A stretch of DNA of 64,000 bases from Pseudobacillus lumedeiriae. GTDB taxonomy: Bacteria; Bacillota; Bacilli; Bacillales; Domibacillaceae. The notes below the pieces were generated by a model. The model was not told the origin of the DNA and searched no databases. It saw nothing but the letters and a program-made list of their open reading frames with translations. The position numbers and the translations under genes are program-made. The DNA lies in NCBI RefSeq assembly GCF_044891285.1, contig NZ_JAUIYO010000001.1, positions 372,001-436,000 of the forward strand. Direction: 5' to 3'. How positions within the stretch are numbered: the stretch's first letter is position 1; every line of letters starts with the position of its first letter. Of this stretch, positions 43,464-52,411 are shown one piece after another.

Positions 43464-44084
43464 ATCCCTGCTAAAGCGGGTATCTTTTAAGTCAATCGGC
43501 CCGCCATCGCGTAATCCATTATCCAAATTGCGGATGTAGTTGAAAGTCCCGCTATTAGTAGTTACCTTTACCTTAGCGCCCTTTGTATCATCCGCTACTG
43601 TTTGTTTCACCTGTTTTTTGACTGTTTGAGCATTACTGTTTTCTGTGAGCTGAAGAGCGATGATAATTTCCTTCTCATTGATAAACGTCTGAACTGCATG
43701 CACCCCTTCAACCGTTCCTGCCTTGGCTGCCAGTTGTTCCGCAAGCCTGCCGTTGTAGTTTGTATAGTAAGAGCTTTTCGTTCGATGATCGGGCAGCCCT
43801 CTATTACCATGGTAATTCACGTCCCTGCTATGAGGATGCTCATTATCGCGCTCAAAAAAATTACGGTCTTCCTTAGCAAGCGGTTTAGTTGGGTTTGGCG
43901 GATGATCACTTTCACCGACGCGCAAATAACGATCTTGTTTCTTTTCATACCCTGTATCTGAATAATATCCCTGCTGTTCGGGTTGATTCATCGTTCCGCC
44001 ATAGCCGCTCTCTTTTGCTGTGCCGCACGCAGCGAGACTTGCCGTTAAAGAAAATACAGCAAAAACTTTTAATGTTTTCTGCAT
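43458..44084 (-). CDS. coxA: YhcN/YlaJ-family sporulation lipoprotein (CoxA-like)
   Basis: A 208-residue exported lipoprotein: the signal peptide ends in the lipobox LAAC. The mature part starts with a Gly/Tyr/Gln-rich linker and ends in a domain with GVHAVQTFINEKEIIIALQL and TVKKQVKQTVADDTKG, the YhcN/YlaJ signature. In B. subtilis coxA (yrbB) directly follows safA; here one kinase-like gene intervenes. The product is expected in the spore cortex or outer forespore membrane. The symbol is by position and family. Confidence 0.82.
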   Translation of the reverse strand: MQKTLKVFAVFSLTASLAACGTAKESGYGGTMNQPEQQGYYSDTGYEKKQDRYLRVGESDHPPNPTKPLAKEDRNFFERDNEHPHSRDVNYHGNRGLPDHRTKSSYYTNYNGRLAEQLAAKAGTVEGVHAVQTFINEKEIIIALQLTENSNAQTVKKQVKQTVADDTKGAKVKVTTNSGTFNYIRNLDNGLRDGGPIDLKDTRFSRDK

Positions 44085-44156
44085 GATTCCACCCCTGAAC
44101 TTGTATTCGGGCAGACAATGCCCTTCTTAGTTTGCAGAAGTGGAGTGTTCTTATGC

Positions 44157-45131
44157 TTATTGTTTCTCCCATTCCTTCTTCCATTTCCTGAAAAAATGCT
44201 CCCGCTGCGCAAATGATTTAACAGCAAGATCATAGGCATGTTCATATATTGGGTTTTTTCCAAAAGCATTCATATGAATAACTCGCTGGCATTCGCGAAA
44301 AATATCAGAAGGGAACAACACATAAAGCAGCCAGTTTTTTTTATGTGTATAGTTAGAAACGACACGATGTTTCATTATTTCTTCCAAATCCCAGTCAACG
44401 AGCGGCAGTACCCGATTCACCCACTGCACATAATCAGTCATAGCAGGAGCCCGGGCAGCTAAATCGAAGTCAATTAAATACAATACTCCATCAGCTGAGC
44501 GCAAAAAGTTATGAGCAGCTACATCCCCGTGAATAATAGCATTTTTTTCCTCCTTCTGCGGTCTGACTAGCAGCCCATTCAGACACCATGCTCCCATTTC
44601 TGCATAGCGCTGTAAAATAGACGGAGGAAAATAACGAGAAAGTTCTGGAAATACCTGTTGAAAATCCGCCAGCCTTTTATGCCAAACGCTCAGTTGATCA
44701 AACACAGGAAATTCCGCACTGACCGATTTAAAAACACATTCTGTTTGCCGATGAAACGAAGCAAGCAGTTGGAGAGCCTCTTCTCTTTCCATTCTCGTCT
44801 GAAAACTAAACATTTTTTTTGCCGGCTGGACAAAAGGCAGGATAGCAAAGACTTGCTTTTCCAATCTAACAGGAGAAGCAGGATGAAAAGAGATTACTTG
44901 TGAAAATCCAGCTTCTTTCAAAACGCGGCATAACTTCAATTGTTTTTCCAATTGAAACAAGGATGTGTATCTTTTAACGAACCATACATGCTTAGTTGTC
45001 CTCACGATCCACTTGCCTCTTTTTAATGGAAGAATAGTCTGTATTTCTTCATTCAAATAGGCAGGTAACAGAAAAAAGAGACGGGTTGTCAATCCGTCTC
45101 CCTGATGGAAATTATTCTTCATCCTCTTCAT
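44157..45131 (-). CDS. CotS/YsxE-like phosphotransferase-fold spore protein
   Basis: About 324 residues with an aminoglycoside phosphotransferase-like fold: catalytic loop IIHGDVAAHNFL and metal-binding LIDFDLAARAP. Both key Asp residues are retained, so kinase activity is conceivable. Relatives (CotS, YsxE, YutH) are spore coat-associated. The start is uncertain: ATG 45131 overlaps the safA end by 20 bases; a TTG at about 45095 after GGGAGA is an alternative. In B. subtilis ysxE follows spoVID, another LysM coat protein; here the partner is safA. Confidence 0.78.
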   Translation of the reverse strand: MKRMKNNFHQGDGLTTRLFFLLPAYLNEEIQTILPLKRGKWIVRTTKHVWFVKRYTSLFQLEKQLKLCRVLKEAGFSQVISFHPASPVRLEKQVFAILPFVQPAKKMFSFQTRMEREEALQLLASFHRQTECVFKSVSAEFPVFDQLSVWHKRLADFQQVFPELSRYFPPSILQRYAEMGAWCLNGLLVRPQKEEKNAIIHGDVAAHNFLRSADGVLYLIDFDLAARAPAMTDYVQWVNRVLPLVDWDLEEIMKHRVVSNYTHKKNWLLYVLFPSDIFRECQRVIHMNAFGKNPIYEHAYDLAVKSFAQREHFFRKWKKEWEKQ

Positions 45132-46647
45132 CAAAACGCTGGCTGCCGCAGCCCGACTGTCCCGGTAATTTTGACGGAGGCTGCTGATACGGCATTGCCA
45201 TTCCATATGACGGATGCATCATTGGGTGATGATAATAATCATTCATATGAGCCGGGTGAATCATTGGCTGATTCGCCCCCATGACATTTGCAGGCTGAAC
45301 CATCGGCTGATTCGCTCCCATTACATTCGCTGGCTGAACCATTGGCTGATTTGCTCCCATTACATTCGCTGGCTGAACCATCGGCTGATTTGCTCCCATT
45401 ACATTCGGCGGCATCATAGCGGGGTGAACCATCGGCTGATTTGCTCCCATCACATTCGATGGCATCATATATTCAGGTGACTCCATTCCATATCCCATTG
45501 GAGGATGTGGCATCATTCCCATTCCATACGGCGGACAATAACCTGATCCTGGCATCACGGGTGTCACCGGCACACAATTTCCAGGTGTCGGATATGGCTG
45601 CATTGGATAAGATGGAGCTGGATACATTTGTGGAGCATAAGGCATTGGCATTGCCTGCATTTGCTCTTGCATACCTTGAACTTGATCTGGTGACGGGTAA
45701 TGCATCATTGGATAATTTGGTGGTATTTGTTCCGGTGACTCCATCATTGGATAATTCGGTAGTGTTTGTTCCGGCGACTCCATCATTGGATAATTCGGTG
45801 GTGTTTGTTCCGGCGACTCCATCATCTTGTTCTCAACTGCACTATGCGGTGCTTGCATCATCTCATTCTCAACCGCACCGTACGAAGGCTGCATCGGCAT
45901 TGGTACGCACCAATGAGGATAAAGCCCCGGATGCATTCCATACCCTTGAACTTGTGGAGCCATCTGATGCATATTCATCCATGGATTCATTTGATAAGTA
46001 CATCCCCCTTGTAATTGTGGTGCCATCTCCATTTCTGGCATAGGCGGCGGTGCAATTGGCAGACTCGGGCTTTCTATCTCTTCTTCTTTTTTACCAAGCC
46101 CCGGAAAAATATTGTTTGGCTTAGCAGGTGGATTCGGAACCGAAGGCGGAGCTTGCGGCTGTACCGTTTGTTGCATTTGATTCATGTTCATTTGAAAAAT
46201 TTGATTAATCTCCACTTCCGGTATAATAGGAGGAAGCGGCGGCATAGCCGGCTTAGGTTGTTTTTTCACCGGAGAAACCGGCATTGGCTGCTCTTTCACC
46301 GGAGAAACCGGCTTGGGCTGTTCTTTTGCCGGAGGAATCTGCATCGGCTGTTCTGTTACCGGGGAAATCGGCATCGGTTGTTCTTCTTCTATTTCTATCG
46401 GAGGAACAGGTACCGGCTGCTCTTTTACCGGTGCGGGCGAAGGTACAATTGGTGCTTCCTTAGCCTTCTTTGGCATTTCCTTTTTTGGTGATCCCGCCGG
46501 TGTCGGTACTTTAATCTTCATCCCTGGCATAATCAAATCCGGATTAGAGAGCTGGGCATTTAATTTTTTGAGCTCATCAAAGTTCACTCCGTATTTTTTA
46601 GCGATCGTCCAGAGTGTGTCCCCTTTCTGAACAATATGGATTCTCAT
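45112..46647 (-). CDS. safA: SafA, spore coat assembly protein with LysM domain
   Basis: The N-terminus is a LysM domain (HIVQKGDTLWTIAKKYG, NPDLIMPGMKIKVP) that targets the cortex; the rest of the 511 residues is Pro/Gln/Met-rich and low in complexity, as in SafA, which organises the inner coat. Three blocks of internal repeats are seen: EQPMPVSPV-like units (about 85-140), MMESPEQTPPNYP (three units) and NVMGANQPMVQPA (five units). The position directly after nadA is that of B. subtilis safA. GAGGGAGA precedes the ATG. Confidence 0.92.
   Translation of the reverse strand: MRIHIVQKGDTLWTIAKKYGVNFDELKKLNAQLSNPDLIMPGMKIKVPTPAGSPKKEMPKKAKEAPIVPSPAPVKEQPVPVPPIEIEEEQPMPISPVTEQPMQIPPAKEQPKPVSPVKEQPMPVSPVKKQPKPAMPPLPPIIPEVEINQIFQMNMNQMQQTVQPQAPPSVPNPPAKPNNIFPGLGKKEEEIESPSLPIAPPPMPEMEMAPQLQGGCTYQMNPWMNMHQMAPQVQGYGMHPGLYPHWCVPMPMQPSYGAVENEMMQAPHSAVENKMMESPEQTPPNYPMMESPEQTLPNYPMMESPEQIPPNYPMMHYPSPDQVQGMQEQMQAMPMPYAPQMYPAPSYPMQPYPTPGNCVPVTPVMPGSGYCPPYGMGMMPHPPMGYGMESPEYMMPSNVMGANQPMVHPAMMPPNVMGANQPMVQPANVMGANQPMVQPANVMGANQPMVQPANVMGANQPMIHPAHMNDYYHHPMMHPSYGMAMPYQQPPSKLPGQSGCGSQRFDEEDEE
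45252..45462 (-). repeat. Tandem 39-bp repeats in safA
   Basis: Five copies encoding NVMGANQPM(V/I)(Q/H)PA; the central copies are nearly identical in DNA, while the outer two near 45410-45462 carry an extra MMPP-like insert. Recent slippage or recombination is likely. Confidence 0.85.
45700..45828 (-). repeat. Second 39-bp repeat array in safA
   Basis: Three copies encoding MMESPEQ(T/I)(P/L)PNYP, differing at a few bases (GGTGGT/GGTAGT). Confidence 0.8.
46250..46410 (-). repeat. EQPxPVSPV repeats in safA
   Basis: Five degenerate units of about ten residues, KEQPMPVSPV-like, between the LysM domain and the Met-rich region. Confidence 0.7.
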
Positions 46648-46673
46648 CTTCTCCCTCCTCAGGCATTCGTCGT

Positions 46674-46701
46674 AGTATATGTGAGCGATACGAATTTGTG
46701 A
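46674..46701 (-). promoter_or_regulatory. Possible SigE promoter of safA
   Basis: On minus, CATATACT (46674-46681) resembles the SigE -10 and TCACAAA (46695-46701) is a weak -35, with 13 bases between. SafA is SigE-dependent in B. subtilis. The -35 match is poor. Confidence 0.4.
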
Positions 46702-46734
46702 ACGAACCTACACCAAATTGTATGAGCTTATAAG

Positions 46735-46835
46735 AGAAGTTATGAGTAAAAGAATGACTGTAGCCGAAATTGAAAAGAAAGATTCCTCAATCTGCAACTT
46801 TATTTAGTGGTGGTTTTAAACTCTTTGTTCACTAC
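46735..46835 (+). repeat. Degenerate interspersed repeat (family D)
   Basis: CTGTAGCCGAAATTGAAAAG...AACTTTATTTAGTGGTGG and TTTTAAACT. The AGTGGTGGTTTTAAA part recurs at 36916-36930. Non-coding. Confidence 0.4.
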
Positions 46836-46839
46836 TAAA

Positions 46840-46872
46840 AAACATCCGCACGACGGCGGATGTTTTTTAGTT
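46840..46872 (-). terminator. nadA terminator
   Basis: AAAAAACATCCGC pairs with GCGGATGTTTTTT around a short loop. The right arm runs into the end of nadA. Confidence 0.85.
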
Positions 46873-47974
46873 ATCTATTTAGCATGCGTTCTAATGCAAG
46901 AACCGCTTCACGAGCTGTTTGTTCATCTACTTTAATGATATTCCCTTCGCCGCCTTCCACGATCGTATCAAGTGACCACAATAAGTGCGGTAAATCGATA
47001 CGGTTCATCGTCAGACATGGACACATATTCGGGTTCAATGAGATGATTTGTTTATCTGGATGCTGCTGAATGAGGCGATTAACGAGATTCATTTCCGTTC
47101 CAATGGCCCAGGCAGTTCCCGGCTCTGCTCCTTCAATGGCTTCAATAATATATTTAGTCGAGCCATTATCATCAGACAAGCCGACAACTTCACGGGTGCA
47201 TTCTGGATGAACGATGATTTTCATGTCCGGATATGTGCTTCGAACATATTCAATGTTCTTTACTGTAAAATTTTCATGGACGGAGCAATGACCTTTCCAT
47301 AAAATCACTTTTACCCGGCTCAAGCTTCCCTCATATTCTAGTTCATTACTAATTGGATTCCATACTGCCATTTCATCAAGCTCAACACCTAAATCAAAGG
47401 CGGTATTGCGGCCTAGATGCTGATCCGGCAAAAATAGAATTCTTTCTTTTTGTTCAAAAGCCCATTTAACCATAGCATGGGCATTAGACGATGTTACAGT
47501 AGCGCCGCCATTGCGGCCGACAAAAGCTTTAATGGCTGCTGTTGAATTTACGTACGTGAGCGGCAGCATCGTATCACCGAATAAAGCCTGTAATTCTTTC
47601 CACGCTGTTTCTGTTTGATAGATGTCCGCCATGTCTGCCATCGAACAGCCGGCACGCATATCTGGTAAAATCACAGTTTGTTCCTTTGTTGTCAAAATGT
47701 CGGCTGTTTCCGCCATAAAGTGAACACCGCAAAATACGATGTGTTTCGCTCGCTTATTCTTTGCAGAAATTTGAGCGAGCTGTAAAGAATCACCTATGGC
47801 ATCAGCAAATTGAACGACTTCATCACGCTGATAATGATGACCGGGAATAAACAATGCCTCTCCAAGCTGATGCTTGATCTCTCTTATACGCTCTTCCATT
47901 TCTTTTGTTTCCATCTCACGGTATTTTTCCGGCAATGTAAAAGATGACTGTTTAATGATTTCCATGATAGACAT
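46871..47974 (-). CDS. nadA: Quinolinate synthase
   Basis: A [4Fe-4S] enzyme condensing iminoaspartate (from NadB) with dihydroxyacetone phosphate, 367 residues, the long type found in Bacillus. Sequence features include PGHHYQRDEVVQFADAIGDS, DMRAGCSMADM and the C-terminal NPNMCPCLTMNRIDLPHLL; the Cys in CSM, HPEC and MCPC are candidate cluster ligands. The start overlaps nadC by 23 bases; GGAGGAAGTC lies upstream of ATG 47974. It is the third gene of the nadBCA operon. Confidence 0.97.
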   Translation of the reverse strand: MSIMEIIKQSSFTLPEKYREMETKEMEERIREIKHQLGEALFIPGHHYQRDEVVQFADAIGDSLQLAQISAKNKRAKHIVFCGVHFMAETADILTTKEQTVILPDMRAGCSMADMADIYQTETAWKELQALFGDTMLPLTYVNSTAAIKAFVGRNGGATVTSSNAHAMVKWAFEQKERILFLPDQHLGRNTAFDLGVELDEMAVWNPISNELEYEGSLSRVKVILWKGHCSVHENFTVKNIEYVRSTYPDMKIIVHPECTREVVGLSDDNGSTKYIIEAIEGAEPGTAWAIGTEMNLVNRLIQQHPDKQIISLNPNMCPCLTMNRIDLPHLLWSLDTIVEGGEGNIIKVDEQTAREAVLALERMLNR

Positions 47975-48830
47975 GACTGACTTCCTCCTTCAAAGACTTT
48001 GCTATCACTTTGGCACTAATGTCTAAAGCACGAATAGAATGAGTGAGTGCACCGAGTGAAATCCATTCAACGCCGCTTTCTGCAAATGGACGGATGCCGC
48101 TAAATGAGATCCCTCCAGAAGCCTCCGTCGCAATGTGTTCTGGCACAAGCGGCAGCCATTGTTTAATTTCTTCAGGTGTCCGGTTATCGAACATAATAAT
48201 GTCGGCACCGGCTTCTACTGCTTCTATGAGTTGGTCCTTTGTTTCAATTTCCACTTCAATTTTTACAGTGTGGCCAATCGCATCACGCGCTTTCTCCACT
48301 GCCTGCTTAATACCGCCGGCGAAAGCAATATGATTATCCTTCAGCATGATAGCATCGTATAATCCACGGCGGTGATTATAGCCCCCGCCCGTTTTCACAG
48401 CATATTTCTCCAGCATTCGCAGCCCGGGTGTTGTTTTTCGAGTATCGCAAATTTTCGCTTTTGTTCCTGCTGTTTGTTTCACCGCTTCTGCTGTAGCCGT
48501 AGCAATTCCCGACATACGCTGAATTAAGTTAAGGATGACACGCTCCCCTTGTAACAGCCCCTGCATCGTTCCTTCTACTTCCGCAATGATCGTTCCGGGA
48601 GAAACAACCTCGCCGTCCTCCTTGTTTATACGTACGATAGAAGAAGGATCAATCAATGCGAAGCCGCGTTCTAAAATTTGTTTTCCACAAAAAACTCCAC
48701 TTTCTTTCGCAAGTAAAGTAAACGCTCCTCTTTCATCCCGGGTAAAAAGTGCTTCTCCGCTTAAATCTCCGTCTCCAATATCCTCGATAAAAAACTGCTT
48801 AAGCATGGATTCTAATTTGATCTCGTTCAT
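47952..48830 (-). CDS. nadC: Quinolinate phosphoribosyltransferase
   Basis: Converts quinolinate and PRPP to nicotinate mononucleotide. It has 292 residues with IGDGDLSGEALF, CDTRKTTPGLRMLEKYAVKTGGG and the barrel segment MFDNRTPEEIKQWL. ATG 48830 (MNEIKLESML) is chosen with AAGGGGTG upstream; a GTG three codons earlier is less likely. It overlaps both neighbours, indicating tight coupling within nadBCA. Confidence 0.97.
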   Translation of the reverse strand: MNEIKLESMLKQFFIEDIGDGDLSGEALFTRDERGAFTLLAKESGVFCGKQILERGFALIDPSSIVRINKEDGEVVSPGTIIAEVEGTMQGLLQGERVILNLIQRMSGIATATAEAVKQTAGTKAKICDTRKTTPGLRMLEKYAVKTGGGYNHRRGLYDAIMLKDNHIAFAGGIKQAVEKARDAIGHTVKIEVEIETKDQLIEAVEAGADIIMFDNRTPEEIKQWLPLVPEHIATEASGGISFSGIRPFAESGVEWISLGALTHSIRALDISAKVIAKSLKEEVSHVYHGNH

Positions 48831-50394
48831 GCTGCCCACCCCTTATCTTTATTCCGGCTATCGTCTGCACAATTCTTTTACCGTACCAGTTCCTTTCTTC
48901 TGTACGAAAATCTGTACGGATGTGTGCTCCACGGCTTTCTTCCCGCAGTAAGGCTGCCAGGCTGATTAAATAACTATTGATATGCATGTACACTTTTTCT
49001 ATATTTTCTATATTCAGCTCGTCTAAGCCGCTGTTTATCCACTTTTGAAAACCTTTGTCTTCTAAATAACTGATGTGGCTTGCTAAATTCTCCTGCGTAC
49101 GGATGATGCCCGCAGCTTTCATCGTACGAGTTTGCAAGTCTTCTCTCGACAGTTCGGCTGCTAATCTATTTTTCATTTGTTCTTTATAACCAAAAGTCTC
49201 CTCACGCTTTTTATCTGCTGCAACCTGGCTATTAATAAAGTCAGCAAGTCTTCTTCCATACACTAGACCCTCAAGCAAGGAGTTGCTTGCAAGACGATTA
49301 GCACCATGAACACCGCTGTGCGCTGTCTCCCCAATTGCATACAGCCCGTGAACTGTCGTACATCCGTTGGAATCCGTCGAGATTCCTCCCATTAAAAAGT
49401 GGCTGCCAGGAGCGACTGGAATGAGTCCTTTACTAATTGGCACATGATTCCGTTCACATAACGCGGTGACGGTTGGAAACTTCTCTTCAAAATGGGGAAT
49501 CGAACGAATATCTAAGAAAACAGATTTCCCATTTGCTCGTGTCTGGTAAATTTCATAGGCAGTAATATGGCGTGGTGCTAAGTCCTTTAACGGGTGAATC
49601 TTATCCATTATGCGGATGCCATTCTCATCCACTAATCTACCACCCGCTCCCCTGACAGCTTCAGAAATCAATCCTTTCGTTGCCCCATCTATAAAAAGCA
49701 ATGTCGGATGGAATTGAACAAACTCCATATCGGTTATTTCCGCTCCAGCACGGAAAGCCATCGCTATTCCGTCTCCTGTTAACGTCGGCTGGTTCGATGT
49801 AAATGGATAAATAGCTCCGGCTCCGCCCGCTGCCAAAACAATGTGCGGTGCCCAGTAACGGCGAATCATACCGTCTTTATTTTTTGTTTTTACACCAAGG
49901 CAAGTGGAACGATCCTTCGACAGTATACACTCATAAGCCATCTCTCCTTCAATAATGTCAATGTTAACAGGCAGACGTTCCAGCAAATGTTCAACTGTAT
50001 ACCGTCCTGTTGCATCACCGCCAGAATGGATGATTCTTCTCGCACTATGCGCACCTTCAAGTCCAAGAGACGGTTGTCCATCCGCTTCTCTATCAATAGA
50101 AAAGCCGCTGGCAATTAATTCTTTTACCGCTCCCGCCCCTTCACTGGCTAACCTTCCCACTTCCTCAGTAAAATGATGATATCTTCCTGCTTTTAACGTA
50201 TCCTCCACATGCGAATGAATGCTGTCTTCTTTATCAATCACTGCGGCAATTCCGCCTTGAGCAATATAAGAATTACTTTGTCGAATCATCGTTTTTGTGA
50301 GAATAATCACATGATAGGATGAATGTAAATGATGAGCGAGCTGCAAAGCAGCAAGTCCACTGCCAACAATAATCACATCCGCTTGTTTGTCCAT
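48799..50394 (-). CDS. nadB: L-aspartate oxidase
   Basis: FAD enzyme making iminoaspartate, first step of NAD synthesis, 531 residues. The FAD-binding VIIVGSGLAALQLAHHL, SYIAQGGIAAVI, GMEFVQFHPT-like TDMEFVQFHPTLL and GVHGANRLASNSLLEGLVYG are present. The start is ATG 50394 after GAGGGGAAAACA; the open frame extends 12 codons further. It is the first gene of the operon and diverges from nifS across a NiaR-type operator. Confidence 0.96.
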   Translation of the reverse strand: MDKQADVIIVGSGLAALQLAHHLHSSYHVIILTKTMIRQSNSYIAQGGIAAVIDKEDSIHSHVEDTLKAGRYHHFTEEVGRLASEGAGAVKELIASGFSIDREADGQPSLGLEGAHSARRIIHSGGDATGRYTVEHLLERLPVNIDIIEGEMAYECILSKDRSTCLGVKTKNKDGMIRRYWAPHIVLAAGGAGAIYPFTSNQPTLTGDGIAMAFRAGAEITDMEFVQFHPTLLFIDGATKGLISEAVRGAGGRLVDENGIRIMDKIHPLKDLAPRHITAYEIYQTRANGKSVFLDIRSIPHFEEKFPTVTALCERNHVPISKGLIPVAPGSHFLMGGISTDSNGCTTVHGLYAIGETAHSGVHGANRLASNSLLEGLVYGRRLADFINSQVAADKKREETFGYKEQMKNRLAAELSREDLQTRTMKAAGIIRTQENLASHISYLEDKGFQKWINSGLDELNIENIEKVYMHINSYLISLAALLREESRGAHIRTDFRTEERNWYGKRIVQTIAGIKIRGGQHERDQIRIHA

Positions 50395-50418
50395 TGTTTT
50401 CCCCTCTTGTTTTAACAG

Positions 50419-50430
50419 GTGTCTTGACAC
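50419..50430. promoter_or_regulatory. NiaR/NadR-type operator in the nadB-nifS promoter region
   Basis: A perfect palindrome GTGTC-TT-GACAC. Its right part supplies TTGACA (50424-50429), a -35 for nifS-nadR on plus, with TAAACT 18 bases downstream. The nicotinate-responsive repressor NadR is encoded two genes away. A second TGACA lies at 50456-50460. Confidence 0.75.
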
Positions 50431-50499
50431 ATATGTTTACATAAATTTAAACTAATGACAAGTCTTTTTTTAAATCCTTTTATGTAGGAGGAAAATCTA

Positions 50500-51624
50500 T
50501 TGATCTATTTTGATTATGCCGCTACTACACCGATGAGTGAAGAAGCACTGTCTGTTTATATACAAACGAGCCGAGAGTTTTTCGGCAACAGCTCAAGTCT
50601 TCATGATGAAGGAAGCCGGTCCCTCTTTTTACTCGAACAATGCCGAAAAACGCTCGCTCAGCTGATTGGCGGCAAAGAAGACGGCATTTACTTTACATCA
50701 GGTGGAACAGAAAGCAATTTACTCTCCATCGTTTCACTCGCACAAGCATCAAAAACAAAAGGGAAACACATCATCACATCATTAGCGGAGCATTCGTCTG
50801 TTCATGCGGCGATGGCTTATTTGGAAAAAGAAGGTTTCTACATTACAAAACTCCCTCTTAACTCACAGGGAACGATAGAACCGGAAACAGTGGCCGCTGC
50901 GATTCGTCCTGATACCGTTCTCGTTTCCTTGCAATATGCCAATCAAGAAATTGGAGCGATCCATCCAATTGAAGACATTGGAAGATTATTAAAGCAGAAA
51001 AGTATTTTATTCCATTCAGATTGTGTTCAGGCATTCGGAAAACTGGATCTTTGCCCGCTGCTTCCATGGGTAGACAGTCTTTCACTTTCTTCCCATAAAC
51101 TATTCGGTCCAAAAGGAGTCGGAGCGGCGTACATCCATCCTTCTATCCGCTGGTCCCCTCTTTTTCCTGGTTTAACTCATGAAAATGGGTTTCGTGGAGG
51201 AACGGTAGATGTACCTGCCATTGCTGCTTTTATCGCAGCCTCGGAAAAAGCGTGTCAAACGTTCAATTTAGAAAAAGAATGGGAGCTTCGAAATGGGTTA
51301 AAGAAGAAACTGGCCAACTCTCCTTTTCGCTGGATTGAAAGTGATGAAGCAAGCCAGCTTCCATCGATTATTGGATTGACCGCACCTAGTATAGAAGGAC
51401 AGCTCGTTTTACTGAAACTAAACGAACGGGGATTCGCTATTTCAACAGGGAGTGCATGTGACTCCCGCTCAGAAACCGGCACGAAGGCGATCCAGGCTAT
51501 GGGTTATTCCATAGAAGAGGCAAGGCAGTTTTTCCGCGTTTCATTCAGCAGCCGGACAACTCCGGAAGAAATGGGACAGCTTGGTGAGGCTCTTCTTGAA
51601 ATCACATCCGTCATTTCCTGTTAG
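50500..51624 (+). CDS. nifS: NifS-like cysteine desulfurase of the NAD operon
   Basis: PLP-dependent cysteine desulfurase, 374 residues, thought to help build the NadA iron-sulfur cluster. YFDYAATTPMSEEAL, SGGTESNLLSIVSLA, the PLP lysine region SLSSHKLFGPKGVGAAYI and the active Cys in STGSACDSRSET are present. The start is TTG 50500 with TAGGAGGAAAA upstream. It is upstream of nadR and divergent from nadBCA, as in B. subtilis. Confidence 0.95.
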   Translation: MIYFDYAATTPMSEEALSVYIQTSREFFGNSSSLHDEGSRSLFLLEQCRKTLAQLIGGKEDGIYFTSGGTESNLLSIVSLAQASKTKGKHIITSLAEHSSVHAAMAYLEKEGFYITKLPLNSQGTIEPETVAAAIRPDTVLVSLQYANQEIGAIHPIEDIGRLLKQKSILFHSDCVQAFGKLDLCPLLPWVDSLSLSSHKLFGPKGVGAAYIHPSIRWSPLFPGLTHENGFRGGTVDVPAIAAFIAASEKACQTFNLEKEWELRNGLKKKLANSPFRWIESDEASQLPSIIGLTAPSIEGQLVLLKLNERGFAISTGSACDSRSETGTKAIQAMGYSIEEARQFFRVSFSSRTTPEEMGQLGEALLEITSVISC

Positions 51625-51684
51625 AACAGGGATGGATCTTATGCTAGAATAAAAACAGCAAAGATTGTACATGGAGGGATTGTT

Positions 51685-52224
51685 ATGGCTCCCGGAAAAA
51701 AAATTTTAGGAGAAGAACGGCGCCAGCTCATTTTAGAATGGCTCAAAACGAGCGGAGAACCGTTAACGGGCGGTGAACTGGCCAATCGGTCAAATGTGAG
51801 CCGCCAAGTGATCGTTAACGATATTACGTTATTAAAGGCACGAAATGAACCAATTATTGCCACAAGCCAAGGCTATTATTATTTCGCGTCCCCTGCACCA
51901 GAACAATGGTTTGAACGCGCGGTTGCCTGCATTCACAAACCACAAGATACAGAGAACGAACTGAATATACTCGTTGATCTTGGAGTGCTTGTTAAAGATG
52001 TGAGAATTGAGCATCCCGTCTATGGAGATTTGACTGCTTCCGTTATGGTCTCTAACCGAAAAGAAGCGGCGCAGTTTGTACAGCGCATTAACGAAACAAA
52101 TGCGTCCTATCTTTCACAATTAACAGACGGTGTCCATTTGCATACCATTGCCGCAAAAGAAAAACAGACTCTAGATGAAGCAGAAGCCGCTTTAAAACAG
52201 GCAGGGTTTCTACTTAGTGAATAA
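51685..52224 (+). CDS. nadR: NiaR/NadR nicotinate-responsive repressor (YrxA)
   Basis: A 179-residue repressor: N-terminal HTH_11 (RRQLILEWLKTSGEPLTGGE, ANRSNVSRQVIVNDITLLKA), then a 3H ligand domain with conserved histidines (IEHPVYGDL, DGVHLHTIAAK). It represses nad genes when nicotinate is bound. GGAGGGATTGTT precedes the ATG. It is the second gene of the nifS-nadR unit, autoregulated through the shared operator. Confidence 0.95.
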   Translation: MAPGKKILGEERRQLILEWLKTSGEPLTGGELANRSNVSRQVIVNDITLLKARNEPIIATSQGYYYFASPAPEQWFERAVACIHKPQDTENELNILVDLGVLVKDVRIEHPVYGDLTASVMVSNRKEAAQFVQRINETNASYLSQLTDGVHLHTIAAKEKQTLDEAEAALKQAGFLLSE

Positions 52225-52256
52225 TAAAAAAGCTGTCCACAAAGACAGCTTTTTTG
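52225..52256. terminator. nadR terminator (direct-repeat copy 1)
   Basis: AAAAAAGCTGTC pairs with GACAGCTTTTTT; loop CACAAA-like. It is bidirectional in form. A 26-bp stretch (52229-52254) recurs exactly at 52412-52437. Confidence 0.9.
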
Positions 52257-52411
52257 ATTATAGACAAAATTTATTTTATACACCTTCAGGCCGATTGAAA
52301 ACGTTTGTCTTTCGAGGCCCAAAACCTGCCGAGGAGCAGAGCGGCCATAGGGGGTCATGAGCACCGCAGGCCGGTGAGCAACGAAGAAAGCGAGCGTTTG
52401 TCAACAGCCTG
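52257..52411. repeat. Interspersed segment between duplicated terminators (family E)
   Basis: About 155 bases without an ORF, bounded by exact copies of a terminator. CGTTTGTC appears at both ends (near 52302 and 52395) and CAGGC/GCCTG form a terminal inverted pair. The GC-rich centre (CTGCCGAGGAGCAGAGCGGC) is unlike the flanks. Confidence 0.6.

Noticed and set aside
45252..45462. CRISPR-like 39-bp repeats
   Set aside because: The repeats are in frame within safA and encode a regular peptide; no spacers are present.
45441..46043. A 200-residue plus-strand ORF opposite safA
   Set aside because: It is an antisense by-product of the low-complexity repeats in safA, with no ribosome binding site or recognisable domain.
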